This document shows positions 8,582 through 17,047 of a DNA stretch of 64,000 bases, piece by piece (within the stretch, counting starts at the first letter, position 1; each line of letters begins with the position of its first letter). Source of the DNA: Lachnoclostridium sp. An131 (GTDB lineage: Bacteria > Bacillota > Clostridia > Lachnospirales > Lachnospiraceae); assembly GCF_002160825.1 (NCBI RefSeq), contig NZ_NFLI01000003.1, forward strand, positions 62,001 through 126,000, read 5' to 3'. The notes beneath the pieces were generated by a model. The model did not search any database. It saw only the letters and a program-made list of their open reading frames with translations, and had not been told where the DNA came from. The position numbers were made by a program, and so were the translations under genes.

Positions 8582-10543
8582 AATGCCGGCGAGATCGCCC
8601 TGGATACGCTTACCCTTGACCGGCTTGGCCTTCCCCATGAACTGGGCGAAAGCGTCACGCTGGAATGGCGTAAGGATCTGAACAGCAGCGAAGTCACTTC
8701 CTCTGTCTTTACGCTCTGCGGGTTCTGGGAAGGAAACGAATCCAGCTATGCCGGCATGGCCTGGGTCAGCCGGGATTTCGCCGATGAAATGATTGCGGAA
8801 GAAAAGAGCTTTGCCGGAGCAGATGCAGATACGCAGACTCCGGACAGTGCTTCCGACGGAAATGTGCTCGGCACCTTCATGGCCCAGGTGAGCCTGTACA
8901 GCGACCAGAATATCGAAGCAGATCTGAACGACATCCTGGCAGACACCGGCCTTTCGGATCTGGAATACAGCGTAAACCTGGCCTATTCCCCGGAAATGGG
9001 CGCCACGGCCTTCCAGGAAAGCCTGCCTCTGTACCTGGGCATGATTCTGGTCTTTATCGCCGGCTTCCTGATCATCTACAATATCTTTCAGATCAGTGTC
9101 ACCGCCGATATCCAGTTCTACGGCAGGCTGAAAACCCTCGGAACCACCAACCGCCAGATCCGCCGGCTTATCTTCGGGCAGGCAGGCCGCATCTGCCTGA
9201 TCGGAATCCCTCTGGGACTGCTATTTGGCTGGCTGCTCGGCATGGTGCTGGTGCCTTCCTTCCTGGGAATCCTTGAGGGCGAAAGCACCGTATCCGCCAA
9301 TCCGGTCATTTTCATCGGCTCCGCCCTGTTCGCCTGGATTACGGTCCTTCTCTCCTGCCTGCGCCCCGCAAGGCTCGCGGGAAAAGTGTCTCCCATAGAA
9401 GCTCTGCGCATGAACGACGCCGCGTCGAAGAGCAGAAAAAGCCGCAAACGGCGCCGCGGAAGCGCTTCCCTGTCTTCCATGGCCTGGTCCAATCTGGGCC
9501 GCAATAAAAGGCGGACCGTCACCGTCATCTGCTCCCTGACGCTGGCCCTGGTGCTTCTGTGCTCCTTCTACGCGCAGAACGCGTCCTTCGATATAGAGAA
9601 ATACCTGGCTGATCTGACGCTTGCAGACTTCGAGCTTACCGACTCAGACAGCGGGGACAGCCTGAACGGCTATGACCCTGCTTCCACCTCCCTCAGCAGC
9701 TCTCTGGTCCGGGATCTGGAAAATCAGGAGGGACTGGAAGCGTCAGGCCATCTCTATACCGGTCAGGCGGACTGGCAGATCGACGACGACACCCTTAAAA
9801 ATCTTCAAAACTTCTATACCGAGGACGCGCTGGCAGGCTGGGAAACCTATGACGCGGCAGGCGCCGGAGAGCTGCGCGCCGCCCTGAAAAGCCGGGAAGC
9901 CTCCGCCAGGGTCTACGGCCTTGACGGAATTCCCCTGGACGCCATCACCCAGGAGCCGTATATTCTCCAGGGCAGCTTTGACGCGGAAGCCTTTGCCTCC
10001 GGAGATTATGTTCTGGCCGTGGGACCTGCCATCGATCTGGAACAGGTACATTCCTTCCTGGACGATTACAGGGAGACCACGGACAGCAGCCTTCCCGTCA
10101 CCTCCCGCCAGACCATGGCCGAGCAGTACGAGGCTGAGACCCGCTCCTCTTCCGTCATGGGAAATGCCGTCAGCGTCGTCATCGCCCTGGTGGGCATCCT
10201 GAATTTCATCAATTCCATGGTAACAGCCATCGTCTCCCGCAGACGGGAATTCGCCATGATTCAGAGCGTCGGCATGACAAAGAAACAGCTCTGCCGGATG
10301 CTGGTCTATGAAGGTCTTTTCTACGCAGTCATTACACTGGCAGCCTCCTTCATTGTCAGCGCTCTGTCCGTGGGAATTCTGATCCGCGCCATGGTAAGCG
10401 GCGGCTTCTCCACCTTTCATTTCACGCTGCTGCCCTTGGGAGTATGCGCGCCCCTCCTGCTTTTGTTCGCCGTACTGATTCCCTGCCTGTGCTTCCGGAA
10501 TCTGGAGAAGCAGAGCATCGTGGTACGGCTCCGTATGGAATAA
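8582..10543 (+). pseudogene. FtsX-family ABC permease, 5' end lost by fusion
   Basis: Permease homology begins abruptly at about 8582 with NAGEIALD, matching the internal GEIALD of the permease at 1-2433, and continues through FTLCG to two FtsX modules (membrane segments near 9020-9090, 9180-9260, 9300-9370, 9520-9560, 10160-10230, 10300-10400 and 10420-10490). The N-terminal membrane segment and the first part of the extracytoplasmic domain are missing. There is no start codon with a ribosome site near the junction; the first ATG in frame is at 8756. The frame is shifted relative to the upstream ATPase, so no fused protein is possible. It looks like one deletion joining two adjacent genes of a single ATPase-permease operon. 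Confidence 0.85.
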
Positions 10544-10558
10544 AAGTTGAATTTCCTA

Positions 10559-10589
10559 TTGACCTAAAGCTGACTTCAGCCTGTAAAAT
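10559..10589 (+). promoter_or_regulatory. Promoter with 19-base spacer and imperfect dyad, MerR-type
   Basis: TTGACC (10559-10564) and TAAAAT (10584-10589) are 19 bases apart. The spacer holds CTAAAGCT/GACTTCAG, an imperfect dyad centred between the boxes. Over-long 19-20 base spacers with a central dyad are the hallmark of promoters activated by MerR-family proteins. It lies 150 bases before the aldo/keto reductase gene. Confidence 0.45.
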
Positions 10590-10738
10590 AATATCAGTGC
10601 GCTCCAGCCGGGAAAGACAAGGGAGCTTTGCCGGCCGGATGCCGTTTCTGCCCGCCGCTGCGCTGCTGCGCTTTCAATTTTCATACTCAGTCCGCCGGCT
10701 GCGGGTACTTCACTGACAAAATACAGGAGGATTTAAAT

Positions 10739-11833
10739 ATGGAGTACAGAATTCATAAAAAGACCGGGGACAAAATCAGCATCCTGGGACTCGGCACCAG
10801 CTATATCGCCGACACGCCGGAAAAGGATGCCGTAGAAGCCCTGATTTACGCCCATGAAAATGGAATCAACTATGCGGACCTTGCAACCGCCGGAGCCAGA
10901 ACCTTCGGATACTACGGGACGGCCTTCGCCTCTGTAAGGAAGGAAATGTTCTATCAGGTTCATTTCGGGGCAAATTACGAAACCGGAGAATACGGCTGGA
11001 CCACAAAGCTCGAGACCATAAAACGGCAGATTGACTGGATGCTTACGGAACTGAAGACGGATTATATTGATTACGGCTTCATTCACTGTCTGGACGCAGC
11101 TTCCGACTGGCAGGCCTATCAGAAGCACGGCGTTCTGGACTATCTGCTGGATATGAAGCAGGCCGGCGCTGTACGCCACATCGGCCTCTCTTCCCACACT
11201 CCGGCGCTGGCCCGGCATGCGCTGGACACCGGGCTCATCGACCAGCTGATGTTCTCCATCAACGCAGCGTACGACTATCAGCACGGAGACTATGCAAACG
11301 GAAGCGCCAGCGAACGCATGGCCCTGTACCGCCGCTGCGAAGCCGAAGGCGTCGGAATCTCTGTCATGAAACCTTTTTCCGGCGGACAGCTTCTGGATGC
11401 CAATACTTCGCCCTTCGGGCAGGCCCTGACGCAGTACCAGTGCATTCAGTATGCCCTGGATAAGCCCGGCGTGCTGACCGTACTTCCCGGCATCCGGGAT
11501 CTTGCCGACGTAAAACAGCTTCTTGGTTTCCTGACGGCCTCTCCTGAAGAACGGGATTATTCCATTCTGGGAACCTTCACTCCGAAAGACGTCACAGGAA
11601 CCTGCGTCTACTGCAACCACTGCCAGCCCTGCCCGGCAGGATTAAATGTAGGGCTGATCAATAAGTACTACGATCTGGCAGCTTCCGGGGACACGATGGC
11701 TGCAGACCATTACGGCAAGCTGGAGAAAAAAGCATCCGCCTGTGTTTCCTGCGGGCACTGTGATAAGAGATGTCCCTTCCATGTGGCTCAGTCTGAGCGG
11801 ATGAAAGAAATCGCCGCTTATTTCGGGATGTAA
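10739..11833 (+). CDS. Aldo/keto reductase with C-terminal ferredoxin-like 4Fe-4S domain
   Basis: A 364-residue protein. Residues about 1-280 form an aldo/keto reductase barrel: the DTPEKDAVEAL start, the ADLATAG-x-R segment, DYIDYGFIHCLD, the HIGLSSH strand and SVMKPFSGG are recognisable. The C-terminal part has two cysteine clusters, CVYCNHCQPCP and CVSCGHCDKRCP, each able to hold a 4Fe-4S cluster. This architecture is common in anaerobes and implies that electrons may come from ferredoxin as well as, or instead of, NADPH. The canonical catalytic Tyr is replaced around the ATAGAR segment, as is frequent in this subgroup. The ATG at 10739 is used because ACAGGAGGA lies eight bases upstream; the open frame extends back to 10628 without a ribosome site. 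Confidence 0.88.
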   Translation: MEYRIHKKTGDKISILGLGTSYIADTPEKDAVEALIYAHENGINYADLATAGARTFGYYGTAFASVRKEMFYQVHFGANYETGEYGWTTKLETIKRQIDWMLTELKTDYIDYGFIHCLDAASDWQAYQKHGVLDYLLDMKQAGAVRHIGLSSHTPALARHALDTGLIDQLMFSINAAYDYQHGDYANGSASERMALYRRCEAEGVGISVMKPFSGGQLLDANTSPFGQALTQYQCIQYALDKPGVLTVLPGIRDLADVKQLLGFLTASPEERDYSILGTFTPKDVTGTCVYCNHCQPCPAGLNVGLINKYYDLAASGDTMAADHYGKLEKKASACVSCGHCDKRCPFHVAQSERMKEIAAYFGM

Positions 11834-11934
11834 ACTGTTCTGCGCCATCATTTTCGGCTCCGGCGAAACCTGGTGCGTCACCGCATTCATGGGATAATTG
11901 TTTTTCATATGCCTGTAAAATAATTGCACGATCC

Positions 11935-11963
11935 TTGCCAATGGAGAAATAAAATATTATAAT
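11935..11963 (+). promoter_or_regulatory. Sigma-A promoter for the HAD hydrolase gene
   Basis: TTGCCA (11935-11940), a 17-base spacer and a perfect TATAAT (11958-11963), about 110 bases before the start at 12072. Confidence 0.65.
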
Positions 11964-12071
11964 ATCTGCTAAGACTGTTTCTGCGCCAGCCGCCACGCAA
12001 TACGGGAAGGCGGCAGACACAAAAACGGATAAGCTGTACAAACATCTAACAGGACATAAGTGAGGTACGCA

Positions 12072-12791
12072 ATGGAACATCAGAAACTTACAACGATATT
12101 ATTTGACCTGGACGGTACCCTTCTTCCCATGGACAATGACGCGTTTACAAAGGGCTATTTCAAGCTGCTGGCCGCAAGGCTGGCTCCCCTGGGCTATGAG
12201 CCGGCGAAGCTGGTAGATTCCATCTGGGCCGGTACTGCAGCTATGGTAAAAAATGACGGGAGCCAGAACAACGAGACTGCCTTCTGGAAGCGTTTTTCAG
12301 AAATTTACGGGGAACAGGTTCTGAACGATCTTCCTGTGTTCGAAGACTTTTACACCACAGATTTTCAGAAAGGAAAAGAGCTCTGCGGTTTTCAGCCCAA
12401 GGCCGCTCAGGCCGTCCGGGAGGCGAAGAGGCTGGGGCTGCGCGCGGCGCTGGCTACCAATCCCATTTTCCCGGCCATCGCCACCGAAAGCCGCATCCGC
12501 TGGGCGGGACTGGAACCGGAGGATTTTGAATTTTACACGACTTATGAAAATATCGGGTACTGCAAGCCGAATCCGGCCTACTATCAGGAGCTCCTGAACC
12601 GTCTCGGAGAAGACCCGGAATGCTGCCTCATGGTAGGCAACGATGTCACCGAAGACATGATCGCCCGGGAGCTTGGTATGCAGGTATTTCTTCTGACAGA
12701 CTGCCTGATCAACAGGAAAGAGAAGGATATCTCTGGCTATCCAAACGGCGGCTTCGATGAGCTTATGAACTATGTCCGGGCTTCCGTCTGA
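12072..12791 (+). CDS. HAD-superfamily phosphatase
   Basis: A 239-residue HAD hydrolase. Motif I is LFDLDGTLLP (Asp nucleophile and acid near residues 11-13), motif II is ALATNP (a Thr-containing variant of the usual S/T), the lysine lies in YCKPNP, and motif IV is MVGNDVTEDM. A helical cap lies between motifs I and II (about residues 20-100), as in subclass I phosphoglycolate phosphatase-like enzymes. The substrate cannot be inferred. The ATG at 12072 has GAGGTA four bases upstream; the in-frame GTG at 12060 overlaps that site and is rejected. Confidence 0.88.
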   Translation: MEHQKLTTILFDLDGTLLPMDNDAFTKGYFKLLAARLAPLGYEPAKLVDSIWAGTAAMVKNDGSQNNETAFWKRFSEIYGEQVLNDLPVFEDFYTTDFQKGKELCGFQPKAAQAVREAKRLGLRAALATNPIFPAIATESRIRWAGLEPEDFEFYTTYENIGYCKPNPAYYQELLNRLGEDPECCLMVGNDVTEDMIARELGMQVFLLTDCLINRKEKDISGYPNGGFDELMNYVRASV

Positions 12792-12817
12792 GCCCTATCC
12801 GCTATTGCTGTCTTGTA

Positions 12818-13027
12818 ATGAGCCGAAATTATATTGAGCGGCATTTTACAGATATTAAGAAATACGCCTGCACCATCGAACAGCGCCTGGATGATTCCTG
12901 GTGCACCCGGGAATCTCTTCTCCGGGATAATGCCCATTATTATGAAATGTGTAAAAAATATGGATACAATTATATTCTGATCGATGAAGATTATTGTATA
13001 GACATCGATAAGGTATGCCGGGACTGA
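12818..13027 (+). pseudogene. Small orphan frame, probable 3' fragment of a larger gene
   Basis: A 69-residue frame containing CTRESLLRDN and YGYNYILIDEDYCID, which reads like the C-terminal helix and strand of a P-loop kinase-like protein rather than a complete small protein. There is no ribosome site before its ATG, and the open frame continues upstream into the end of the HAD gene. I infer a remnant left by a deletion whose other edge is near the HAD stop codon. The family is not securely recognised. Confidence 0.35.
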
Positions 13028-13079
13028 GTTCTGTGACCTGGTCCGGCATACTTTATATCATTTATATATATCATTTATA

Positions 13080-13790
13080 TCAGCTTTCAGATTTCATGCT
13101 TTCTCTTCTATTCTCCACTTTCCCATGCTCTTCCCGGATTTTTTGCGGCGCCTTTGGCTTATGCGGTTCCCAGTTCTGAATACAGTCAATCAGGAACGAG
13201 GAAATCGTCACTGTAACTACAGAAAAGAATATCCTTCCGGCAGGAATGTAACTCAGTGAAAGCCCCAGCACCACAAGATCCGTAAACAGATAGGACCGGG
13301 ACAGGCGAAGGCGCGTGACGCGGGAGATCGTCAGAGCCAGCGCGTCATCCCCTCCGCTGGAGCCGCCCTGGCGCACAATGATTCCGACGCCGATTCCCAC
13401 AAACATCCCTCCCAGCACGGCTGCCGCCAGAGGATACGCTGACAGATCCGGCAGCATGGGCGGAAAGCATTCCCAGACCTTGTAAAAAAGCGAAACGCTT
13501 AAGGTTGAAATTACGGAGATCCTGATAAATCTCCCTCCCAGATATTTGAAAGCCAGCAGATAGCAGGCCGCGTCCAGCACAGGCGTAAGAAAGGCAGGGG
13601 AAAATCCAAGCCAATGCTCCGCAAGAAGCATCAGCCCGATGACTCCGCCCTCTGTAATGCCTGTCCGCTGGTGAATATTGTGGATGCCAAAGGAACAGAC
13701 TGCCGCTCCCAGAATAATTAGCCCAATCCTCTGCCAGGACAAGCCCTCCATCCATTTTTCCCGTAAAACAGAAATCTTTTTTCCAGACAT
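13080..13790 (-). CDS. YitT/YczE-like multi-pass membrane protein
   Basis: A 236-residue integral membrane protein with five hydrophobic segments (about residues 20-38, 52-75, 88-105, 120-145 and 170-195). The glycine-rich RQGGSSGGDDALAL stretch (about residues 143-156) is characteristic of the YitT family, whose transport substrate is unknown. The usual C-terminal DUF2179 domain of longer YitT proteins is absent. The start at 13790 is supported by AAAGGAGAG. It is read divergently from the MerR regulator at 13872, and a MerR-type promoter between them points at this gene, so it is the likely target. Confidence 0.75.
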   Translation of the reverse strand: MSGKKISVLREKWMEGLSWQRIGLIILGAAVCSFGIHNIHQRTGITEGGVIGLMLLAEHWLGFSPAFLTPVLDAACYLLAFKYLGGRFIRISVISTLSVSLFYKVWECFPPMLPDLSAYPLAAAVLGGMFVGIGVGIIVRQGGSSGGDDALALTISRVTRLRLSRSYLFTDLVVLGLSLSYIPAGRIFFSVVTVTISSFLIDCIQNWEPHKPKAPQKIREEHGKVENRRESMKSES

Positions 13791-13831
13791 GATTTCTCTC
13801 CTTTTATTGCATTTTATCTCTGTTCCGTGTT

Positions 13832-13862
13832 ATCATAAACTATATAGTAACTATAATGTCAA
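13832..13862 (-). promoter_or_regulatory. MerR-type promoter with 19-base spacer and perfect dyad
   Basis: On the minus strand TTGACA (13862-13857) and TATGAT (13837-13832) are 19 bases apart. The spacer holds the perfect palindrome TATAGT-T-ACTATA and the overlapping ACTATATAGT. It drives the YitT-like gene; the -35 box touches the ribosome site of the divergent merR gene, so the regulator bound here could also affect its own expression. Confidence 0.7.
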
Positions 13863-13871
13863 GGAGGAATT

Positions 13872-14702
13872 ATGGAAGACCTGTTCTCCATCGGCGAGCT
13901 TTCCAGATATCAGAATATCTCCCGGCAGACACTGATTTTTTATGATAAAATCGGTCTGTTCTGCCCTGCCTATGTGGACCCGCACAACGGATACCGTTAT
14001 TACAGCGCCAGCCAGATTGACTACCTGGACACCATTCTGATTATGAAAAAAATCGGATTTTCTCTGGATGAAATCAAAGAACATATGCTGCATTACAATA
14101 TCGACAGCAGTCTGGCCGCGTTAAAGAGACAGGTAAGCGTCATTGACCGGCAGATTCAGGAGCTGCGCCTGATTCGAAACAGAGTGCTGCACCGCTGCGG
14201 ACAGATGGAAGAGGTAACGGAACGCCGTGGAAACGACGGCGCTGTCACCATCGAAAGCCAGGACGCCCAGTATCTTCTGTTCCGGAAAGTGAAAGCGCCA
14301 TACACTCTGAAAGAAATCAGCATCGCCACCAAGCAGTGCTTTGTGGATTCCTCTCAGAAGCATCTTCCCATCTATTTTCAGACCGGCGTCATTGTTCCTC
14401 TTAAGCACATCCGAGACGGACGCTTTACCGAGGCTTCCATGGCCTTTCTGCCCATCGACAGGAACGGGGAAGCCCCAAACATCCTGCGTCTTCCCGCCGG
14501 GACCTGCGCCTGTATCTACCATGTGGGAGATTATCCGTCCATCGGCCGTTCGTACCGGAAGCTGCTGGATTACTGTGCTGCTCATAACTGGAGTATCGTC
14601 TCCGATGCTTATGAATTCTGCATCAACGACTATATCACTTCCCAGGATGAAAATGAATACATTACCAAAATCGTTTTTTACGTAGAAAGCGCGCGGCCCT
14701 GA
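13872..14702 (+). CDS. MerR-family transcriptional regulator with GyrI-like effector domain
   Basis: A 276-residue BmrR-type activator. Residues about 5-75 are the MerR winged helix (SIGELSRYQNISRQTLIFYDKIGL and NGYRYYSASQ are diagnostic), followed by a coiled dimerisation helix (about 85-125) and a C-terminal GyrI/BmrR-like domain (about 135-276) that binds small, often cationic or hydrophobic, ligands. AAGGAGGA six bases upstream fixes the ATG. The dyad promoter in the 81-base divergent gap makes the YitT-like gene its most likely target. Confidence 0.9.
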   Translation: MEDLFSIGELSRYQNISRQTLIFYDKIGLFCPAYVDPHNGYRYYSASQIDYLDTILIMKKIGFSLDEIKEHMLHYNIDSSLAALKRQVSVIDRQIQELRLIRNRVLHRCGQMEEVTERRGNDGAVTIESQDAQYLLFRKVKAPYTLKEISIATKQCFVDSSQKHLPIYFQTGVIVPLKHIRDGRFTEASMAFLPIDRNGEAPNILRLPAGTCACIYHVGDYPSIGRSYRKLLDYCAAHNWSIVSDAYEFCINDYITSQDENEYITKIVFYVESARP

Positions 14703-14719
14703 GTCTTTCAGGCCCCGTT

Positions 14720-15766
14720 TTATTCATAATCCGCAAGAAGTTTCAGGGCAATCTCCCTTGCTCCGGTGCTGGTCACCTCTCTCCCTTCCGTCTCGCCCAG
14801 ATAAACGCAGAAACAGACTCTGCCATCTGCGGTGTCTGCGAAGCCTGTAAACCAGGCGTCTACTGTAATTCCCCGGTCTTTTCCCATTCCGGTCTTCCCA
14901 TAGACAGCGGCAGCCGAATCATTCTGCTCCGTGACCAGCATGACGTCCATCAGGTCCTGCTGCGTCTCTGCAGAGTATTCAGAATCCCTGCCGAAGATGC
15001 GCTCCATCACTTCCATCTGCTCCTTCGGAGATATTTTCAGAGAGGATTCAATCCAGAAGCCGGTCAGGGCCCGGTTGCTGTTATTGGTGTTCAGCCGTCC
15101 TTCCCAGTCGGAAATATCACAGTTTCCATACTGGAGCCTGTCCAGCTCCTGCTGCATCAGCTCCGGCCCGATATCATCTGCCAGCTGCCTGAAATACCAG
15201 ACGCAGGAAGTATGGAACGCATCTTCAAAACCAATGTCCCTGTTCCAGTCTTCATTCCAGAACGCCTCCCCGCTCCAGGTACGGACCGAATTCTCCGGCT
15301 CCAGAATTCCGTTTTCCAGCGCTACCAGCGAAGAAATGATTTTAAAGGTGGAACAGGGCGACCGCCTGGTCTGCGCCAGCTCCGCATTGTAGATCTGATA
15401 GCGGTTTTCCGAAGGCCAGTAAAGAACCGCCGCTCCGTTCAGCCCATCAAAATAACCGGACCAGTCGGTCTCCTCTGTTACCGGGATTTCTTCTTTCTCC
15501 TGCAATGGTTCCTTTTCCGGAATTTCTTCTGCCTCCTGTGGCTCTTCCAGAACTTTCTCCGTCTGTATTTCTGCCTGAACAGCCGTATCCGGATTCTGCG
15601 CTTCCGTCACACTTTTCTCTTTCTCTCCGCACCCGCACACTGCCAGAAATGCCGCCATGAACAGAGCCAGCGTAAGCCCGGCCGTGAATCGCTTTTTCAT
15701 CTCTTTTGTTCCCTTCATTTCTTTTATTCCTTCTTTCAACTCTCTCATCTCTTCCATTTTATTCAT
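14720..15766 (-). CDS. Class D (OXA-type) beta-lactamase, lipoprotein
   Basis: A 348-residue protein exported as a lipoprotein: positive residues, a hydrophobic core (about 28-43) and a likely lipobox Cys46 (VCGC). A long Glu/Pro-rich linker (about 47-100) leads to a penicillin-recognising domain with every class D landmark: STFK (Ser139, Lys142), SxV as SCV (187-189), YGN (213-215), FWIESSLKIS (Trp238 equals the Trp of FWLxGxxxIS in OXA enzymes) and KTG (291-293). This is expected to hydrolyse, or at least bind, beta-lactams outside the membrane. The set fits class D better than the BlaR1/MecR1 sensor domain, since no membrane metalloprotease part is present. The start at 15766 has GGGGAG upstream; ATGs at 15718 or 15700 are possible. 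The first residues hold a repeated K/E-rich stretch encoded by a near-repeat. Confidence 0.85.
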   Translation of the reverse strand: MNKMEEMRELKEGIKEMKGTKEMKKRFTAGLTLALFMAAFLAVCGCGEKEKSVTEAQNPDTAVQAEIQTEKVLEEPQEAEEIPEKEPLQEKEEIPVTEETDWSGYFDGLNGAAVLYWPSENRYQIYNAELAQTRRSPCSTFKIISSLVALENGILEPENSVRTWSGEAFWNEDWNRDIGFEDAFHTSCVWYFRQLADDIGPELMQQELDRLQYGNCDISDWEGRLNTNNSNRALTGFWIESSLKISPKEQMEVMERIFGRDSEYSAETQQDLMDVMLVTEQNDSAAAVYGKTGMGKDRGITVDAWFTGFADTADGRVCFCVYLGETEGREVTSTGAREIALKLLADYE

Positions 15767-15961
15767 ATTCTCTCCCCGGACATTCTAGCTCATTGATCCG
15801 AATGTTCCTCTCCTGTATACTGAAAGTAATCTGCCCGCAATGAACATGAAACTTATGTTCCTGTTACCTGAGGGTAACCCGAAACGCAAATAAAATCAAG
15901 CAGAAATCCGGCCGCCAGGGTATAATTACCGACAGAACGGCGAAAGGAAGAGAAAACCGGC

Positions 15962-16930
15962 ATGTATGAATGGAGAAGACAGATTCAGAGTATCGTCGAC
16001 GAAATCGACAACGGTATACGAAACCACGAGGAAGAAGCCCTGACCCTGCGCGCTCTTTCCTGCAGGCTGGGATATTCTGAATTTCATACCACCAGGAAAT
16101 TCCATGAAATATCCGGCCTGTCTTTGCGCAGCTATCTCCGGCAGAGAAGGCTGGCCTTCGCGCTGAAAGAGGTCCGGGACAGCCAGCGGAAGCTTCTGGA
16201 TATCGCCCTTGATTATGGATTTTCCTCTCAGGAAGCCTTTACAAGGGCATTTAAAAAAGCATACGGCATGACACCGGGCGCATACAGGAAGCATCCCCGT
16301 CCCGTCATACTCCGCACCAAAATCCATCCCTTTGACCGTTACTTATTAGGTTTAGGAGAAATCGGCATGATTCAGTCAAAAGATGATGTGAAAATCTATT
16401 TTATCACGATACCCGCCCACAAATTTCTGCATGTCAGAAATTATGAGAGCAATGGATACTGGGATTTCTGGCAGAAGCAGAATCAGCTGCCAGGCCAGGA
16501 TTACGAAACTGTCTGCGGAATTCTGGACAGCGTCAAAGGAAAGCTGGACGATGAGGGAGGCAGCGAAGCAGACTGCACAGGCGGCCAGGTAATGGCCTAC
16601 ATAAACGATCCACAGGGGCGTCTCTGTGACTGGGGAATTCCCCGCGTTGAATGCTGGGGCATACGGCTCCCCGCAGAGTACCGGGGAGAAGTTCCTCCGC
16701 ATATGTTCCTTATGGATGTGCCGGAAGGTGAATATGCAGTCTTTGAGCATGGGCCCTTTAATTATGAGCGGGAAAATATAAGCGTAGAACAGAAAATAGA
16801 AAGCGCCATGGCGTCCTTTGACTATTCCGGCGCTGGCTGCCGGCTTGATACCACTCCCGGCAGAATTATGTATTTCTATTACCATCCGGAACAGTATTTC
16901 AAATACATCCGTCCCGTGATGAGGCTCTGA
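15962..16930 (+). CDS. AraC-family regulator with GyrI-like effector domain
   Basis: A 322-residue regulator of Rob/TipA-like layout. An N-terminal AraC DNA-binding domain (about residues 1-110) has two helix-turn-helix units, the second with IALDYGFSSQEAFTRAFKKAYGMTPGAYR. It is followed by a GyrI-like ligand domain (about 135-320, ending in YYHPEQYFKYIRP). Such proteins usually answer to drugs or other small molecules. AAAGGAAG precedes the ATG. It is divergent from the class D beta-lactamase with 195 bases between them, but no operator is obvious there. Confidence 0.88.
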   Translation: MYEWRRQIQSIVDEIDNGIRNHEEEALTLRALSCRLGYSEFHTTRKFHEISGLSLRSYLRQRRLAFALKEVRDSQRKLLDIALDYGFSSQEAFTRAFKKAYGMTPGAYRKHPRPVILRTKIHPFDRYLLGLGEIGMIQSKDDVKIYFITIPAHKFLHVRNYESNGYWDFWQKQNQLPGQDYETVCGILDSVKGKLDDEGGSEADCTGGQVMAYINDPQGRLCDWGIPRVECWGIRLPAEYRGEVPPHMFLMDVPEGEYAVFEHGPFNYERENISVEQKIESAMASFDYSGAGCRLDTTPGRIMYFYYHPEQYFKYIRPVMRL

Positions 16931-17047
16931 GAGGCGCAAAACCGCTTGTTTTACGACTTTGCAACCTGGCGTAGCACAGCTGCAACCGTATTTTGGTAGC
17001 CATCCGGCGCAAAAACAGATAAACTGTCACAGAAGGAGGATACACAT

